Shown here: one piece after another, positions 48,501-56,917 of the stretch
Numbering within the stretch: the stretch's first letter is position 1
How the letters are laid out: every line of letters begins with the position of its first letter
From: Priestia koreensis
GTDB lineage: Bacteria; Bacillota; Bacilli; Bacillales; Bacillaceae_H
Length of the DNA: 64,000 nt
Assembly: GCF_001274935.1 (NCBI RefSeq)
Contig: NZ_LILC01000007.1
Location: 1 to 64,000 of the forward strand
Direction of reading: 5' to 3'
The notes under the pieces: generated by a model
What the model saw: the letters and a program-made list of their open reading frames with translations, nothing else
The model's database searches: none
What the model was told of the DNA's origin: nothing
Translations under genes and position numbers: made by a program

Positions 48501-49230
48501 GCACTTTCCCTCGTTTCGTTTGAAATGGACATGTCTGTAATCCGTCTTGATCGTCGCGAAGAAAATATTGTTTCCATTCGCGGTTACTTGCCTGCCCGTA
48601 CCAGCCTAATTCAGGATGAACGGGTACGTTATCGTATGTTTGCAGTCGTTTTCGAACAATTTTTTTTACATGCTGGCCTTTTTTACTCGTCTCATCTAAT
48701 CCTTCGAACACCCATCTTGGCTGAAATGTAATCATGAACGTCTTGCTAGCGCGGCTTTTTCGCTCTAAGTGAGCGGGTGTATTGCATACAACAAAAATCG
48801 GTTCGCCAGAAAAACAAAATTCCCATAGTGGGTGACTCGGGTCTTGAGGGGTGTCTTCTGGCCATTCATATTCATCCCGTTCATGAAGCGCTTGAAGAAC
48901 ACCCCAAAATTTCTGCTCGTATTCTGCAAGCGATAACGTTTCACCTGGCTCAAAAAAAGCAACAAATGACGTATATCGTCCGATGGTGCGAAATTCTTGT
49001 AAATACTGATACAAACATGCAGCAAGGTTTTCTATGCCGCCTTCATCTGCTGATGCGAAGCAAAAACGTAATAAGTCCTGCTTAAAGCCCTCTACTCCTA
49101 GTACGCAAGGAAACGGTCGATCTTTTGAAATCAAATCGTGTTGAAACACGGAAAAGCACTCTTTTTCCCACGTTCCAAGAGAAGTCGATGCTAAAATATT
49201 TCCTGCTGTATAAATCTGAGATGTCGTCAT
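48475..49230 (-). CDS. YqcI/YcgG-family haem-dependent oxygenase
   Basis: 251 residues. FPCVLGVEGFKQDLLRFCFA, TIGRYTSFVAFFEPG, DPSHPLWEFCFSGEPIFVVC and the final WKQYFLRDDQDG, then CPF match the YqcI/YcgG (GntA-like) family. One characterised member is a haem enzyme that N-hydroxylates a guanidino group in guanitoxin biosynthesis. Its role here is unknown. It is the first gene of the operon with the cupin and the cysteine hydrolase. The start is the ATG at 49230 behind GGAGG. Confidence 0.88.
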   Translation of the reverse strand: MTTSQIYTAGNILASTSLGTWEKECFSVFQHDLISKDRPFPCVLGVEGFKQDLLRFCFASADEGGIENLAACLYQYLQEFRTIGRYTSFVAFFEPGETLSLAEYEQKFWGVLQALHERDEYEWPEDTPQDPSHPLWEFCFSGEPIFVVCNTPAHLERKSRASKTFMITFQPRWVFEGLDETSKKGQHVKKIVRKRLQTYDNVPVHPELGWYGQASNREWKQYFLRDDQDGLQTCPFQTKRGKVHASKKSLY

Positions 49231-49410
49231 GAAGATCCTCCTTTATCTAAAAAGAAGACATCTTACACTTCCTTTTAGAAAATGAACCAAACAAGTACCC
49301 TTTATCAAGCTAACGTTACAAATGTATGAGTGAAAACCGAAAATATTGCTTCTAATTTTAGTGGACAGCCCCATACGATGTAATAAGAGCTTGTAAGAAA
49401 GGAAGATCGT

Positions 49411-50040
49411 ATGGATGGTTGGATTATGATCGTACAATATATGGTGCTTGGAATAAGTTTAGCGGCTCCCGTTGGACCGATTAATTTAGAAATGATTAAG
49501 CGCGGAATTTCTGGAGGGTTTTGGTCTTCCTGGCTAGTAGGTCTAGGGGGAATGACAGTTGACCTGTCATTTATGCTGTTTATCTTTTGGGGACTTACGC
49601 CGTACTTGCAAAAGGAAGGCGTTCTGCTTACCGTATACGGCGCTGGTGCGCTTATGTTACTGTGGGTAGGATTTCAAAGCGTTAAACAGTCGTTTAGCGC
49701 TACGTTCGGTGCGCAAATGGATGAAACACGATCACATAAATCATATTTAACAGGCTTTTTGATTGCGATGACCAATCCGCTTAATATCATCTTTTGGTTT
49801 GGTGTTTATGGATCAACGCTTAGCGAGACGCTTCGTGCCCATAGTCTCGGAACGTCGTTAGTATATAGCGGTTTTATTTTGCTAGGAGTTTTATTGTGGA
49901 ATTTAAACGTTGCTTTTACCGTTCACTTCTCAAGAAGACTGCTGCACGAAACGATTTTACGCCTCATTACGTTTAGTGCAGGTGCGGTGCTTATCTATTT
50001 CGGATTTAAATTTTTGTTTCAATTCGTCTCACATCTTTAA
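49411..50040 (+). CDS. LysE-family amino-acid exporter
   Basis: 209 residues, six predicted membrane helices. GISLAAPVGPINLEMIKRGI at the N-terminus and FLIAMTNPLNIIFWFGVYG are the LysE/RhtB signatures for amino-acid or related efflux. AAAGGAAG precedes the ATG. It is divergent from the YqcI/YcgG operon (180 bp apart), so it might export that pathway's product; this is inference. Confidence 0.9.
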   Translation: MDGWIMIVQYMVLGISLAAPVGPINLEMIKRGISGGFWSSWLVGLGGMTVDLSFMLFIFWGLTPYLQKEGVLLTVYGAGALMLLWVGFQSVKQSFSATFGAQMDETRSHKSYLTGFLIAMTNPLNIIFWFGVYGSTLSETLRAHSLGTSLVYSGFILLGVLLWNLNVAFTVHFSRRLLHETILRLITFSAGAVLIYFGFKFLFQFVSHL

Positions 50041-50113
50041 CTATTTAGTGACTATAAAATAAAGCAGGATTTTCCTCGCAATCTGTCGAATATGAATCTC
50101 TAGAGGTGAGAAT

Positions 50114-50779
50114 ATGAAAATAGAAAAACGAACGGCCATTGGTTTTCATGGACAAGAAGTCCCGATTACACATGTAGGCACTAGCAGTAAAAAAGCCGCT
50201 ATCTTGTTGCCCGGTCTTGGGTACACAAACCATCATCCAATTATGCACTATTCAGGAAATCTGCTTCTTGAGAACGGATACGACCTTTTTCAGGTCAACT
50301 ACAATTATAAGATTCATCCAACGTTTTCTCATTTGAATGAACGCGAACAAACCAACATGATTATTCAAGACGTAACAGCAGCCGTCCACACCATTTTATC
50401 CGCTCATGAGTTTGAAGAAGTGCTATTTGTCGCAAAATCTATTGGCACAGCAGCCCTGTCGTACATACTTACACATGAACCATCCTATGCCAAACACGAT
50501 GTGATCTGGCTCACACCACTACTAAATGCGCGAAACGTACACGAAAATATGCTTCGCTGTGAGAACCGTTCGCTTGCCATTATGGGAACGAATGATGATT
50601 TTTATGATGTACATGCTGCGGAAGAGCTGCAAAACAGTGAATGTATTGACTTTGTGAAGATCGAAGGCGCCGATCACTCCTTGGAAAAGAATAATGTTCA
50701 TCAATCTCTTGGACTATTGCGTGACGTTCTGCAGCACATTGAAGAATTCGTCTCTGTCAAAAAAACGGTGACCAATTAA
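50114..50779 (+). CDS. Alpha/beta hydrolase
   Basis: 221 residues. AILLPGLGYTNHHPIM is the oxyanion loop, VAKSIGTAALSY the nucleophile elbow (A-K-S-I-G, with Ala for the first Gly), the acid lies in MGTNDDFYDV and the His is in EGADHSLEKN. A small dienelactone-hydrolase-like esterase is likely. GAGGTG precedes the ATG. It is 73 nt behind the LysE gene, perhaps in one transcript. Confidence 0.85.
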   Translation: MKIEKRTAIGFHGQEVPITHVGTSSKKAAILLPGLGYTNHHPIMHYSGNLLLENGYDLFQVNYNYKIHPTFSHLNEREQTNMIIQDVTAAVHTILSAHEFEEVLFVAKSIGTAALSYILTHEPSYAKHDVIWLTPLLNARNVHENMLRCENRSLAIMGTNDDFYDVHAAEELQNSECIDFVKIEGADHSLEKNNVHQSLGLLRDVLQHIEEFVSVKKTVTN

Positions 50780-50822
50780 CACAAACACCCTCATGCTTCA
50801 TTAGCGTGAGGGTATTTGTTAC
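50780..50822. terminator. Bidirectional terminator
   Basis: ACAAACACCCTCATGC pairs with GCGTGAGGGTATTTGT between convergent genes. Confidence 0.85.
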
Positions 50823-51313
50823 GAAAAATGTTTCTTTTTCTGTTGTTCTTCCCATCTCTTCATTAAACCTTTATGGTACGCTTTTCCTCTTTCGATAAAA
50901 AACCAATCAATGCTATAAGCAGTTGTGCCCCACGTTTTTTGGAAACGAACTCGTATGGATTCATGATGAGTATAATGAAGGTAAATAAGCGTTGCTTTTC
51001 TTCCTTGGTAGTTGCTAAGCGAAATACTTTCTATTTCATGCCAGTAGACCTTATTCCCTTTTAAATCGACCACAATTCCTTCATCGTCCCAATAAAAATG
51101 TCGACCTTGTCTTCTCATTTGAAATAAATAAATACCGTAGATCGTAAACGTGAGTGAAATAACAAGTGAAACGACAAAAAGGAAGATATCACTCACTTTG
51201 AAAAAAGACATTTCTTGAGGCAAAATAAAAATGACCCCTACTAAAAAGCTCGTCCCTACTGTTAAAAGCACTCCGATAAACCAGCGCGAAATTTTATACA
51301 ATTCTGTTGTCAC
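50819..51313 (-). CDS. Two-helix membrane protein, paralogue of the gene at 57464
   Basis: 164 residues: two membrane helices (about 12-31 and 42-63), then a cytoplasmic PH-like beta domain. The segment FYWDDEGIVVDLKGNKVYW and the following EIESI is nearly identical in pattern to FYWDDEGVVIDLDGTKVYW-EIEKI of the protein at 57464-57946, and both end in H-x-GLM-x-x-W. The two are clearly paralogues. Function unknown. Confidence 0.7.
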   Translation of the reverse strand: MTTELYKISRWFIGVLLTVGTSFLVGVIFILPQEMSFFKVSDIFLFVVSLVISLTFTIYGIYLFQMRRQGRHFYWDDEGIVVDLKGNKVYWHEIESISLSNYQGRKATLIYLHYTHHESIRVRFQKTWGTTAYSIDWFFIERGKAYHKGLMKRWEEQQKKKHFS

Positions 51314-51505
51314 CTCAGCTATGATGATTAAAAGACTAAAGTGCTTTTTCCCCGCCCATATACAGCGAGAAACTACATGAAAGTTTTTTTATTCCCTTAT
51401 ACGGTTTAGGTATATTTTATAGCATAAATACAGAAAGACACATCTGGATATTTGTCAGGTGGGCTCTAATTATGAAGATCCGTACATAGTGCAAAAATCC
51501 CCAAT

Positions 51506-51691
51506 CTATCTATTCTTTTTAAAAAGAGTCGTGTTTTCAATACGGATTGAATCTACCTCACCGCAATTTAAGCAAAAGGTGAAAATTTTATTAGCGCCCT
51601 TCATAGACATATAACTTGTTTTAATAGGCATAAAATCTGTCCCTTCTACAAACTCCGTACCTTTGCATTTAAGGCATTCTTTCTGTTCCAT
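51506..51691 (-). CDS. Small zinc-ribbon protein
   Basis: 61 residues with two knuckles, CLKCKG near the N-terminus and CLNCGE in the middle, typical of a zinc ribbon. AAGGTGGG is 6 nt before the ATG at 51691. Probably a cytoplasmic structural zinc protein. Not recognised further. Confidence 0.7.
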   Translation of the reverse strand: MEQKECLKCKGTEFVEGTDFMPIKTSYMSMKGANKIFTFCLNCGEVDSIRIENTTLFKKNR

Positions 51692-51808
51692 TGCAATCCC
51701 ACCTTTTCTTGCGTTTTTTAGTCACACCAAACCCTCTCTTCTTTAATACGGTTTAGCTTCCTGTAAGTTTCAAAAAAATGGATTTCAAATAATGGCGACA
51801 GTATAGAC

Positions 51809-51843
51809 AAAAGCGCACCCGTACATTTTTCGGGTGCGCTTTA
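51809..51843 (-). terminator. Intrinsic terminator
   Basis: AAAGCGCACCCG pairs with CGGGTGCGCTTT after the membrane-anchored gene on the minus strand. Confidence 0.85.
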
Positions 51844-51856
51844 TTTGTGTTTATGA

Positions 51857-52309
51857 TCAATACTTCGTTATTTCACCGTGTTTAATTTCTTCTTGTTGCT
51901 TCTTCGAAAGATCCTTTAAGGACTTATAGACACGTAACGTGTGTTTCTCTGTATTAATTACCCCATAGTTTCCTGCTTTATTTACGATGTAAAAACTATG
52001 ATCGCCTTCATACGTCTGAACTATGTGTTCTAAAACAACCTCATCAAGCACTGGTTTCCTATGATCGAATAGCACGTAGTTATTGTCCATTTCTGGTGAG
52101 TCCATATCTGGCGCACCTACAATCTCAAAACGGTTTTTTTCGAATGTATCTACAGTGTCCTTACCAATAGGATACTCCAAACTGCGTAACCAAAATACGC
52201 TGTCTAAGACTAACCACGTAATCCCTATCACGATGACAGCAATAATAGACAGAATGATTTTCGTGCTGCGCTTCCACTTTTTCTTTTTTTTCACTTGTTT
52301 CTTACTCAT
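51857..52309 (-). CDS. Membrane-anchored hypothetical protein
   Basis: 150 residues. A very basic cytoplasmic tail (KKQVKKKKKWKRSTK) precedes a single membrane helix (about residues 20-42). The extracellular domain contains FEIVGAPDMDSPEMD, YIVNKAGNYGVINTE and an amphipathic C-terminal helix. The start is the ATG at 52309 with AGAGG 8 nt upstream; an earlier in-frame start at 52327 is less likely. Not recognised. Confidence 0.65.
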   Translation of the reverse strand: MSKKQVKKKKKWKRSTKIILSIIAVIVIGITWLVLDSVFWLRSLEYPIGKDTVDTFEKNRFEIVGAPDMDSPEMDNNYVLFDHRKPVLDEVVLEHIVQTYEGDHSFYIVNKAGNYGVINTEKHTLRVYKSLKDLSKKQQEEIKHGEITKY

Positions 52310-52383
52310 TTTCCATTCCTCTTTCACATTTATTCGCTTTATTCTGTTTTTCTATGTAAGTAGTTATCGGTATATACCGTTCA

Positions 52384-52581
52384 TTATACGTTAAAAACAT
52401 CTAAGTCTAATTGGTTTTTTATATGTTTTCGTTCACGTACAGCAGTTTCTACTCCCCAGTGATCCACACCCTCTTTTTGACTTTCTTCTACATAATCTAT
52501 TGTCATGTTCAACCGCGTTTGTATGTAATCAATGCTTCGAGTAATTGTATATAGTTATTCATACATTGTGTGATCGTTCAT
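52384..52581 (-). pseudogene. Small gene with one internal stop
   Basis: From an ATG at 52581 with GGAGAGAG upstream, the frame reads MNDHTMYE-stop-LYTITRSIDYIQTRLN and continues MTIDYVEESQKEGVDHWGVE to DVFNV and a stop at 52384. Codon use is native on both sides of the TAA (TAC or TAT would restore it). Either a nonsense-mutated 65-residue protein, or translation restarts at the inner ATG (40 residues). Family not recognised. Confidence 0.55.
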
Positions 52582-52886
52582 TTTGGGTTCTCTCTCCTAC
52601 TTTGGCTTATTTTAGTTATGCTTAAGCTTTTATAGTTTACTATGTCTTTATGTCTGAATGTGAAAATAGGGACTTCTTTTTCTAAAGGGTTCGGTTTTTA
52701 AGGACAAAACTCAAATTCACAACCCATTTAACAGTAAAATCAACAAGTAAATTGGCCTAAATAATTGCCGTACAAAAGGCAAGAAAACTAAAAAGGGACT
52801 TCCAATTATTTTGAAGTCCCTTAATCCTATGTGTATTATTGCTTTGGCGATGTTATCTCAATATTTTGTGCTTAATGGATAAGGTT
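52582..52886. other. Intergenic DNA with a terminator
   Basis: No gene. AAAGGGACTTC pairs with GAAGTCCCTT at about 52790-52822 and probably ends the lipoprotein gene to its right on the minus strand. Confidence 0.6.
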
Positions 52887-53345
52887 CTATTTATACTGAG
52901 ATCCAACCAATTCAATTAATTTATCGGTAATTTTATTTGGAACAGTATAGATGGTGCTTGTATCGTCTGGTTTCATAAATGTACTTCTTTGTCCCTTTTC
53001 CCCTATCCTTAAATATAGACTTTGTTGTTTGTCCTTATCATAAACTACTTCTATATAAACTTCGGGAATATCCATATCAACTTTACCTGGTTCTTTTACC
53101 GCACGTGAAAAAATGTCTGCAAAGGTTTTTAAGGATTCTTGATCCTCAAAAGTGATTTTATTGAATCCTTTTGGTTTTGAAACGGTAATGCGTGTAAAAT
53201 TGTTATCAATTGAGAGTGACTTGTTACTTTCAGATGTAGGCGATGATTTAACAGTGGATTCAGTAGATGCTTCTTTCGATTGACAACCAAAAGCAAATAA
53301 AGATAGAAAGGCTAAGAATAAGGCCAAAAAGAAAATCCTCTTCAA
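52887..53345 (-). CDS. Hypothetical lipoprotein
   Basis: 152 residues. Type II signal peptide MKRIFFLALFLAFLSLFAFG with the lipid-modified Cys at 21 (FAFGCQSKEA), then a Ser/Thr-rich linker and a domain with ITVSKPKGFNKITFEDQESL, seen in YhfM-like lipoproteins of Bacillus. It starts at TTG 53345, 9 nt after GGAGG. Function unknown; exposed on the membrane surface. Confidence 0.75.
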   Translation of the reverse strand: MKRIFFLALFLAFLSLFAFGCQSKEASTESTVKSSPTSESNKSLSIDNNFTRITVSKPKGFNKITFEDQESLKTFADIFSRAVKEPGKVDMDIPEVYIEVVYDKDKQQSLYLRIGEKGQRSTFMKPDDTSTIYTVPNKITDKLIELVGSQYK

Positions 53346-53570
53346 ATATTATTACCTCCTAATTTTTAATACCCATTATTCAAATTAGACGATAAAAACC
53401 CTGTGATTGTTACAATAGATAAATATTAACCCCGTAGTTATGGGCAACAGTTCTTATTTAGACGTCCTGTATCCCTTATAGACGATAAGATGTTTCTTTT
53501 ATTGAGGTTACTTCAATATCGGAGCAATAGAACGAGAGCGATAGTAAGTTACTTTATTCTGGACAGAAAT

Positions 53571-53602
53571 AAAAGGAGCACAAAATAGTGTTCCTTTTAC
53601 GG
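53571..53602 (-). terminator. Intrinsic terminator
   Basis: AAAAGGAGCAC pairs with GTGTTCCTTTT. It lies downstream of the gene at 53640. Confidence 0.7.
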
Positions 53603-53639
53603 TTTAATAAAGGTGTTGAAAATCAAAATCGCATCTTCT

Positions 53640-54059
53640 CTATTTTTCATATGCTTTATTGAATTTTTGTACCCAGCTCATATCAACTGGTCCATTAACA
53701 ATTTCAACTAATCCATAATCCATTATATAAGCGCAGTTTTTGAAAATAGATACATACTTTTCCTTTCCATCTTTTGAACGAATGGTAAATTCAAATCCTT
53801 TTGTAGAATAAAAGGTGCACTTATCATTTTTTTTGATTTGGTAGTTATTTAGATAGTTCATCAACGTTTCCACGGGTTCTTTCGTGTCTTCTTTCCAAGC
53901 TAAGCTTTTTTTATCTGAAAATGTCAATGACTCAAAACTAGATGGATTGTAATTCATTTCATCAGCAAAGTTTTTTTCCTTATACTTGTCATAAAGTTTA
54001 AACGAAAAGAAAAGAACGACTATAGCAAGCAACGAATAGAGAATATGTTTGGTTTTCAT
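53640..54059 (-). CDS. Secreted or membrane-anchored hypothetical protein
   Basis: 139 residues with an N-terminal signal or anchor (KHILYSLLAIVVLFFSFKLY) and a lysine-rich extracellular domain with two cysteines (KCTFYSTKG and FKNCAYIMDYG) that could pair. Not recognised. It lies in a run of small envelope-associated genes. Confidence 0.6.
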   Translation of the reverse strand: MKTKHILYSLLAIVVLFFSFKLYDKYKEKNFADEMNYNPSSFESLTFSDKKSLAWKEDTKEPVETLMNYLNNYQIKKNDKCTFYSTKGFEFTIRSKDGKEKYVSIFKNCAYIMDYGLVEIVNGPVDMSWVQKFNKAYEK

Positions 54060-54245
54060 ATGTACTGTACCCCCTCCGCTATATATACACGTACGGAACT
54101 TCTTTCTATTTATTTAATCAACTTACAAAGTTCTCTTTATTTATTTTAACATAAATTACCATATTAAGTTTAGAGACTTTTTACCGAACATAAAAAGCCA
54201 TAACGAATCATTCATTATGACTTTTTGAGGTGTATGTAGGCTATA

Positions 54246-54429
54246 ATACATAAAATTGCTGTGGTTAATTCGAAGGACAATAAGGATACTGATGAAAAGC
54301 CTAAATCTAATGTATTTGAAATGACAGACACTTATGATCGCTTACGTATATCAGAATTTATCGTGTGGTCGATGTTAAATCACCCAATAAGATTTTTATT
54401 ACCCCTAAAAAGGTGGGTGCAGTACAGTG
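54246..54429 (+). pseudogene. 3' remnant of a larger gene, possibly a polymorphic toxin
   Basis: A frame starting near 54246 reads VVNSKDNKDTDEKPKSNVFE and MTDTYDRL. The adjacent frame continues TYIRIYRVVDVKSPNKIFIT, then PKKVGAVQ, and stops with a TGA that overlaps the GTG start of the next gene (GTGA). The two halves look like one protein tail joined by a one-base shift. The coupled downstream gene has immunity-like features, so a toxin remnant is suspected. Confidence 0.4.
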
Positions 54430-54846
54430 AAAAAAGAAATTTCTAAAAGCGAAGTAATGCAATTACTCCTCCAAGCGTGTCCATCTTATCAAAAACAGTG
54501 GGATGCATATGTTCAGGATAATTATGAGAACGGAGATGAACAGTTACTATATATAGATTTAGCTGATTTTGCTACTCATTTCGTTGATTTGTATAAAAAA
54601 CATGAGTTACGTGAGTTTCCAGCAGTATTTGATGTAATTGAATTGCTGCATATAAGTGGCGACGATTTTGTTAAAGAGGCGGCGTCAGTGGGATTATTGG
54701 AAGATTTACAAAATAGATTACTAAGTAATGAAATAAATACGAATGCCTTTAATCAATATTTAAAACAAGAATCATTAAAATGGTGGAATCACCTAAATGA
54801 TTTTTGGGATGGCAAAACCAAATATGATGGTGGTCCAGAGAAGTAA
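54427..54846 (+). CDS. DUF7674-like small protein, possible immunity protein
   Basis: 139 residues, acidic and helical, cytoplasmic. HELREFPAVFDVIELLHISG and DDFVKEAASVGLLEDLQN resemble a small DUF7674-like family often found beside polymorphic toxins. It starts at GTG 54427, 9 nt after AAGGTGGG, overlapping the stop of the upstream remnant. The immunity role is inferred from context. Confidence 0.55.
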   Translation: MKKEISKSEVMQLLLQACPSYQKQWDAYVQDNYENGDEQLLYIDLADFATHFVDLYKKHELREFPAVFDVIELLHISGDDFVKEAASVGLLEDLQNRLLSNEINTNAFNQYLKQESLKWWNHLNDFWDGKTKYDGGPEK

Positions 54847-54924
54847 GTTATTTCAGAAGGAAAGCCTTATCATAAGAGCTTTCCCTATTTTTAACTAAAT
54901 ATCAACATTGAAGATTAACACAGC

Positions 54925-55269
54925 CTATTTATAAATAGTAATATCTAATTCTTCTGTCGAGGTGGTTAGGTCTATTAAATGCTTCCCTTTTGTGTAAACA
55001 ACAGAAGCACCTTCTCTTTCACCCTTTTTCCATCCTTCCGATTTAATTGCTTTTTCATAATCGGAAGGTATGCCATTTTCTCCAGAAGCTCTAGACCACG
55101 TATAGGTGTTAACTCCATCACCTTGGTCAATAAGCTTCGCTTTCGTCGGAACAGGAAAACCATTTAGCTCTTTTGACGATTCATATGTAAAGTTAGGCAC
55201 TACTACAAATACTGCCACAACCACTATGGCAACTATAGATAGAATCCATCCTACCTTTTTCTTGTTCAT
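54925..55269 (-). CDS. Small membrane-anchored protein
   Basis: 114 residues. A basic MNKKKVGWIL and a hydrophobic segment (to about residue 28) act as anchor or signal. The extracellular domain reads NGFPVPTKAKLIDQGDGVNT, then YTWSRASGENGIP and a C-terminal beta segment (LIDLTTSTEELDITIYK). GAGGAGAG precedes the ATG at 55269; the longer open frame to 55362 lacks such a site. Not recognised. Confidence 0.65.
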   Translation of the reverse strand: MNKKKVGWILSIVAIVVVAVFVVVPNFTYESSKELNGFPVPTKAKLIDQGDGVNTYTWSRASGENGIPSDYEKAIKSEGWKKGEREGASVVYTKGKHLIDLTTSTEELDITIYK

Positions 55270-55334
55270 TTTCTTCTCTCCTCGATTAAGTATTAACTTA
55301 AACCCGCTTATACCTTTTTTCACTATAAAGAGCG

Positions 55335-55556
55335 TTAGTTGAGTATACCTAGCGCTTTCCACTCATCAAAATACTTTTGGTAGCCCATTTCCTCAGCAGT
55401 CATTGTATACGTTGTGCCCTTTATGACGAAAGTATGTGACCAAGACAATGTATATGCACCTTTATGAATATCACAAGGTACATTCACCGCATAATTACCA
55501 AAAGTCAAAAAAGACGTTTCAATACTTATGCGATCTATTAATGGACTTGCTTTCAC
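55335..55556 (-). pseudogene. Gene fragment abutting a fragment on the other strand
   Basis: 73 codons without a ribosome site: YAVNVPCDIHKGAYTLSWSH, then TFVIKGTTYTMTAEEMGY and a natural end EWKALGILN. It looks like the C-terminus of a protein whose 5' part is missing. It meets the plus-strand fragment at about 55541. Confidence 0.45.
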
Positions 55557-55699
55557 CAGGCGATTACTGTGAACTATACGTTTGTTATTTAGGTGAAGAG
55601 AATGAGGAACAGGAAAGTGATTGTACCGTTCACCTAGATAACCTTAATATTGACTTACTACATATTGATGAAAAAAGGCTTATCCGAATTGAACGATGA
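55541..55699 (+). pseudogene. Gene fragment abutting the previous one
   Basis: MDLLSPGDYCELYVCYLGEE, then an acidic stretch and HLDNLNIDLLHIDEKRLI to a stop at 55699. It reads as the C-terminal part of a real protein, with no ribosome site. The overlap of two opposing gene ends at 55541-55556 suggests a rearrangement or deletion junction. Confidence 0.4.
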
Positions 55700-55817
55700 A
55701 CCATTTAAATCATTAGAGAAGCCTACTTCTCAATCTCAAGCCAGTCGTTCGTGAAAAGTTCCAAATGCATTGATTTATAGAATACCTGTATCCTCAACTA
55801 GATAAAGAAAGCTGAAA

Positions 55818-55858
55818 AAAAGAAGTATTTTGCATTGCGATACGCTTCTTTTTTTGCG
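55818..55858 (+). terminator. Intrinsic terminator
   Basis: AAAAAGAAG and CTTCTTTTT form the stem with a partly paired loop. The region 55700-56004 has no gene. Confidence 0.65.
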
Positions 55859-56004
55859 AATTATTTTGGAGTAAGTTGTCTTTGGCGTTTGCTCCCACGC
55901 CGTGCCTTGCTTCTAACATATCATTCGTAAACTAGCCTTTGATTTATACTTCTCTTTTATTATACTAATGATATAGTTGTAAAAAAAGAAAAAAGAGGAA
56001 AAAC

Positions 56005-56223
56005 ATGACGTATTCAAGAATGGTTTTAATTGCAGTCATTTTATTGTATTTCATCTCTTCTTATCTAGAAAAAATAAAGTATAAAAAAGCACTTCAAAAA
56101 GCTACTGAAACGAAGCAATTACGAAGTGCCGCAACCATTCACCGCAAGATGACCAAACTACATTTGGTGGGGTTTGGAATATTTGTAGCCATTACTCTCA
56201 TTCAAATTGTGCGAGGACGTTAA
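56005..56223 (+). CDS. Small two-helix membrane protein
   Basis: 72 residues: a membrane helix at about 5-20, a basic cytoplasmic middle (KIKYKKALQKATETKQLRSA) and a second helix at about 50-68. AAAGAGG precedes the ATG. Not recognised; followed directly by a terminator. Confidence 0.65.
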   Translation: MTYSRMVLIAVILLYFISSYLEKIKYKKALQKATETKQLRSAATIHRKMTKLHLVGFGIFVAITLIQIVRGR

Positions 56224-56226
56224 CCG

Positions 56227-56262
56227 CAAAGAAGCGGTCCACGGGTTGGATCGCTTTTTTTG
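56227..56262 (+). terminator. Intrinsic terminator
   Basis: AAAGAAGCGGTCC pairs with GGATCGCTTTTTTT. Confidence 0.75.
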
Positions 56263-56396
56263 TGGTGTTCACTTGTTACAAACGTCACCATTTGCTGAGT
56301 GTATGCTTTACAATACATCCTATAGAGAACGCTTGACTTTATTGTGCTGTAATCCTATTCTCATCTTTTTTTACGTAGCTTTATAGTAAAAAATAT

Positions 56397-56774
56397 TTAG
56401 CGCTTGTCTTTTATAAAAAAGAAGCCATCGCCATTCGCTTGTGGAACAAAGCCTCCTGTAAGAGAAGAATGCTCAATCATTTGCTGTTCTTTGACAGAGA
56501 TGATGGTATGTACATCTCCATTTCCAATCACGTGAGATACGTTCGCGGCTGGTTGAGACAGATGCAGCTTTTGAAAGAAGAAACCTGTTCCGTCTTCTTG
56601 CCATACAAAACCTGATTGATGGAAACTATTCTCCACCATTGCTTGTTCTTCGACTGAAATGACAGTGGTCATATTACCGGATTCAGCAAATCCAACTTCA
56701 GTTGAACTTGTCCAGCTCATTGAAAAAACAAACACGCCTGCCATACTTAAAAGCTTTCCTAATTGTCTCAACAA
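56397..56774 (-). CDS. Secreted protein with an internal duplication
   Basis: 125 residues. A signal peptide ends near residue 30 (SSTEVGFAESG). The mature protein consists of two 31-residue repeats, T37-F67 and T90-F120, sharing T-(V/I)-ISV-(E/K)-EQ-x-M-(V/I)-E, GFV-x-Q and DG-x-GFFF or G-DGFFF. The linker is rich in small residues. The start is the ATG at 56774 with GAAGGAGGAG upstream. Family not recognised. Confidence 0.75.
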   Translation of the reverse strand: MLRQLGKLLSMAGVFVFSMSWTSSTEVGFAESGNMTTVISVEEQAMVENSFHQSGFVWQEDGTGFFFQKLHLSQPAANVSHVIGNGDVHTIISVKEQQMIEHSSLTGGFVPQANGDGFFFIKDKR

Positions 56775-56885
56775 ATCTCCTCCTTCTATTATGTAAATAA
56801 GCTTGTATCACTATACATATGACTATATTCCTTTAAGTATTAACGATCATTAAAACGAGTAGCCTTTTATTCACTCAGATCAACG

Positions 56886-56917
56886 TAATAGCCCTCAAAT
56901 GAAAGGGCTATTATTTA
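56886..56917 (-). terminator. Intrinsic terminator
   Basis: AATAGCCCT pairs with AGGGCTATT, T-rich on the far side. It overlaps the end of the lipoprotein gene on the minus strand. Confidence 0.7.
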
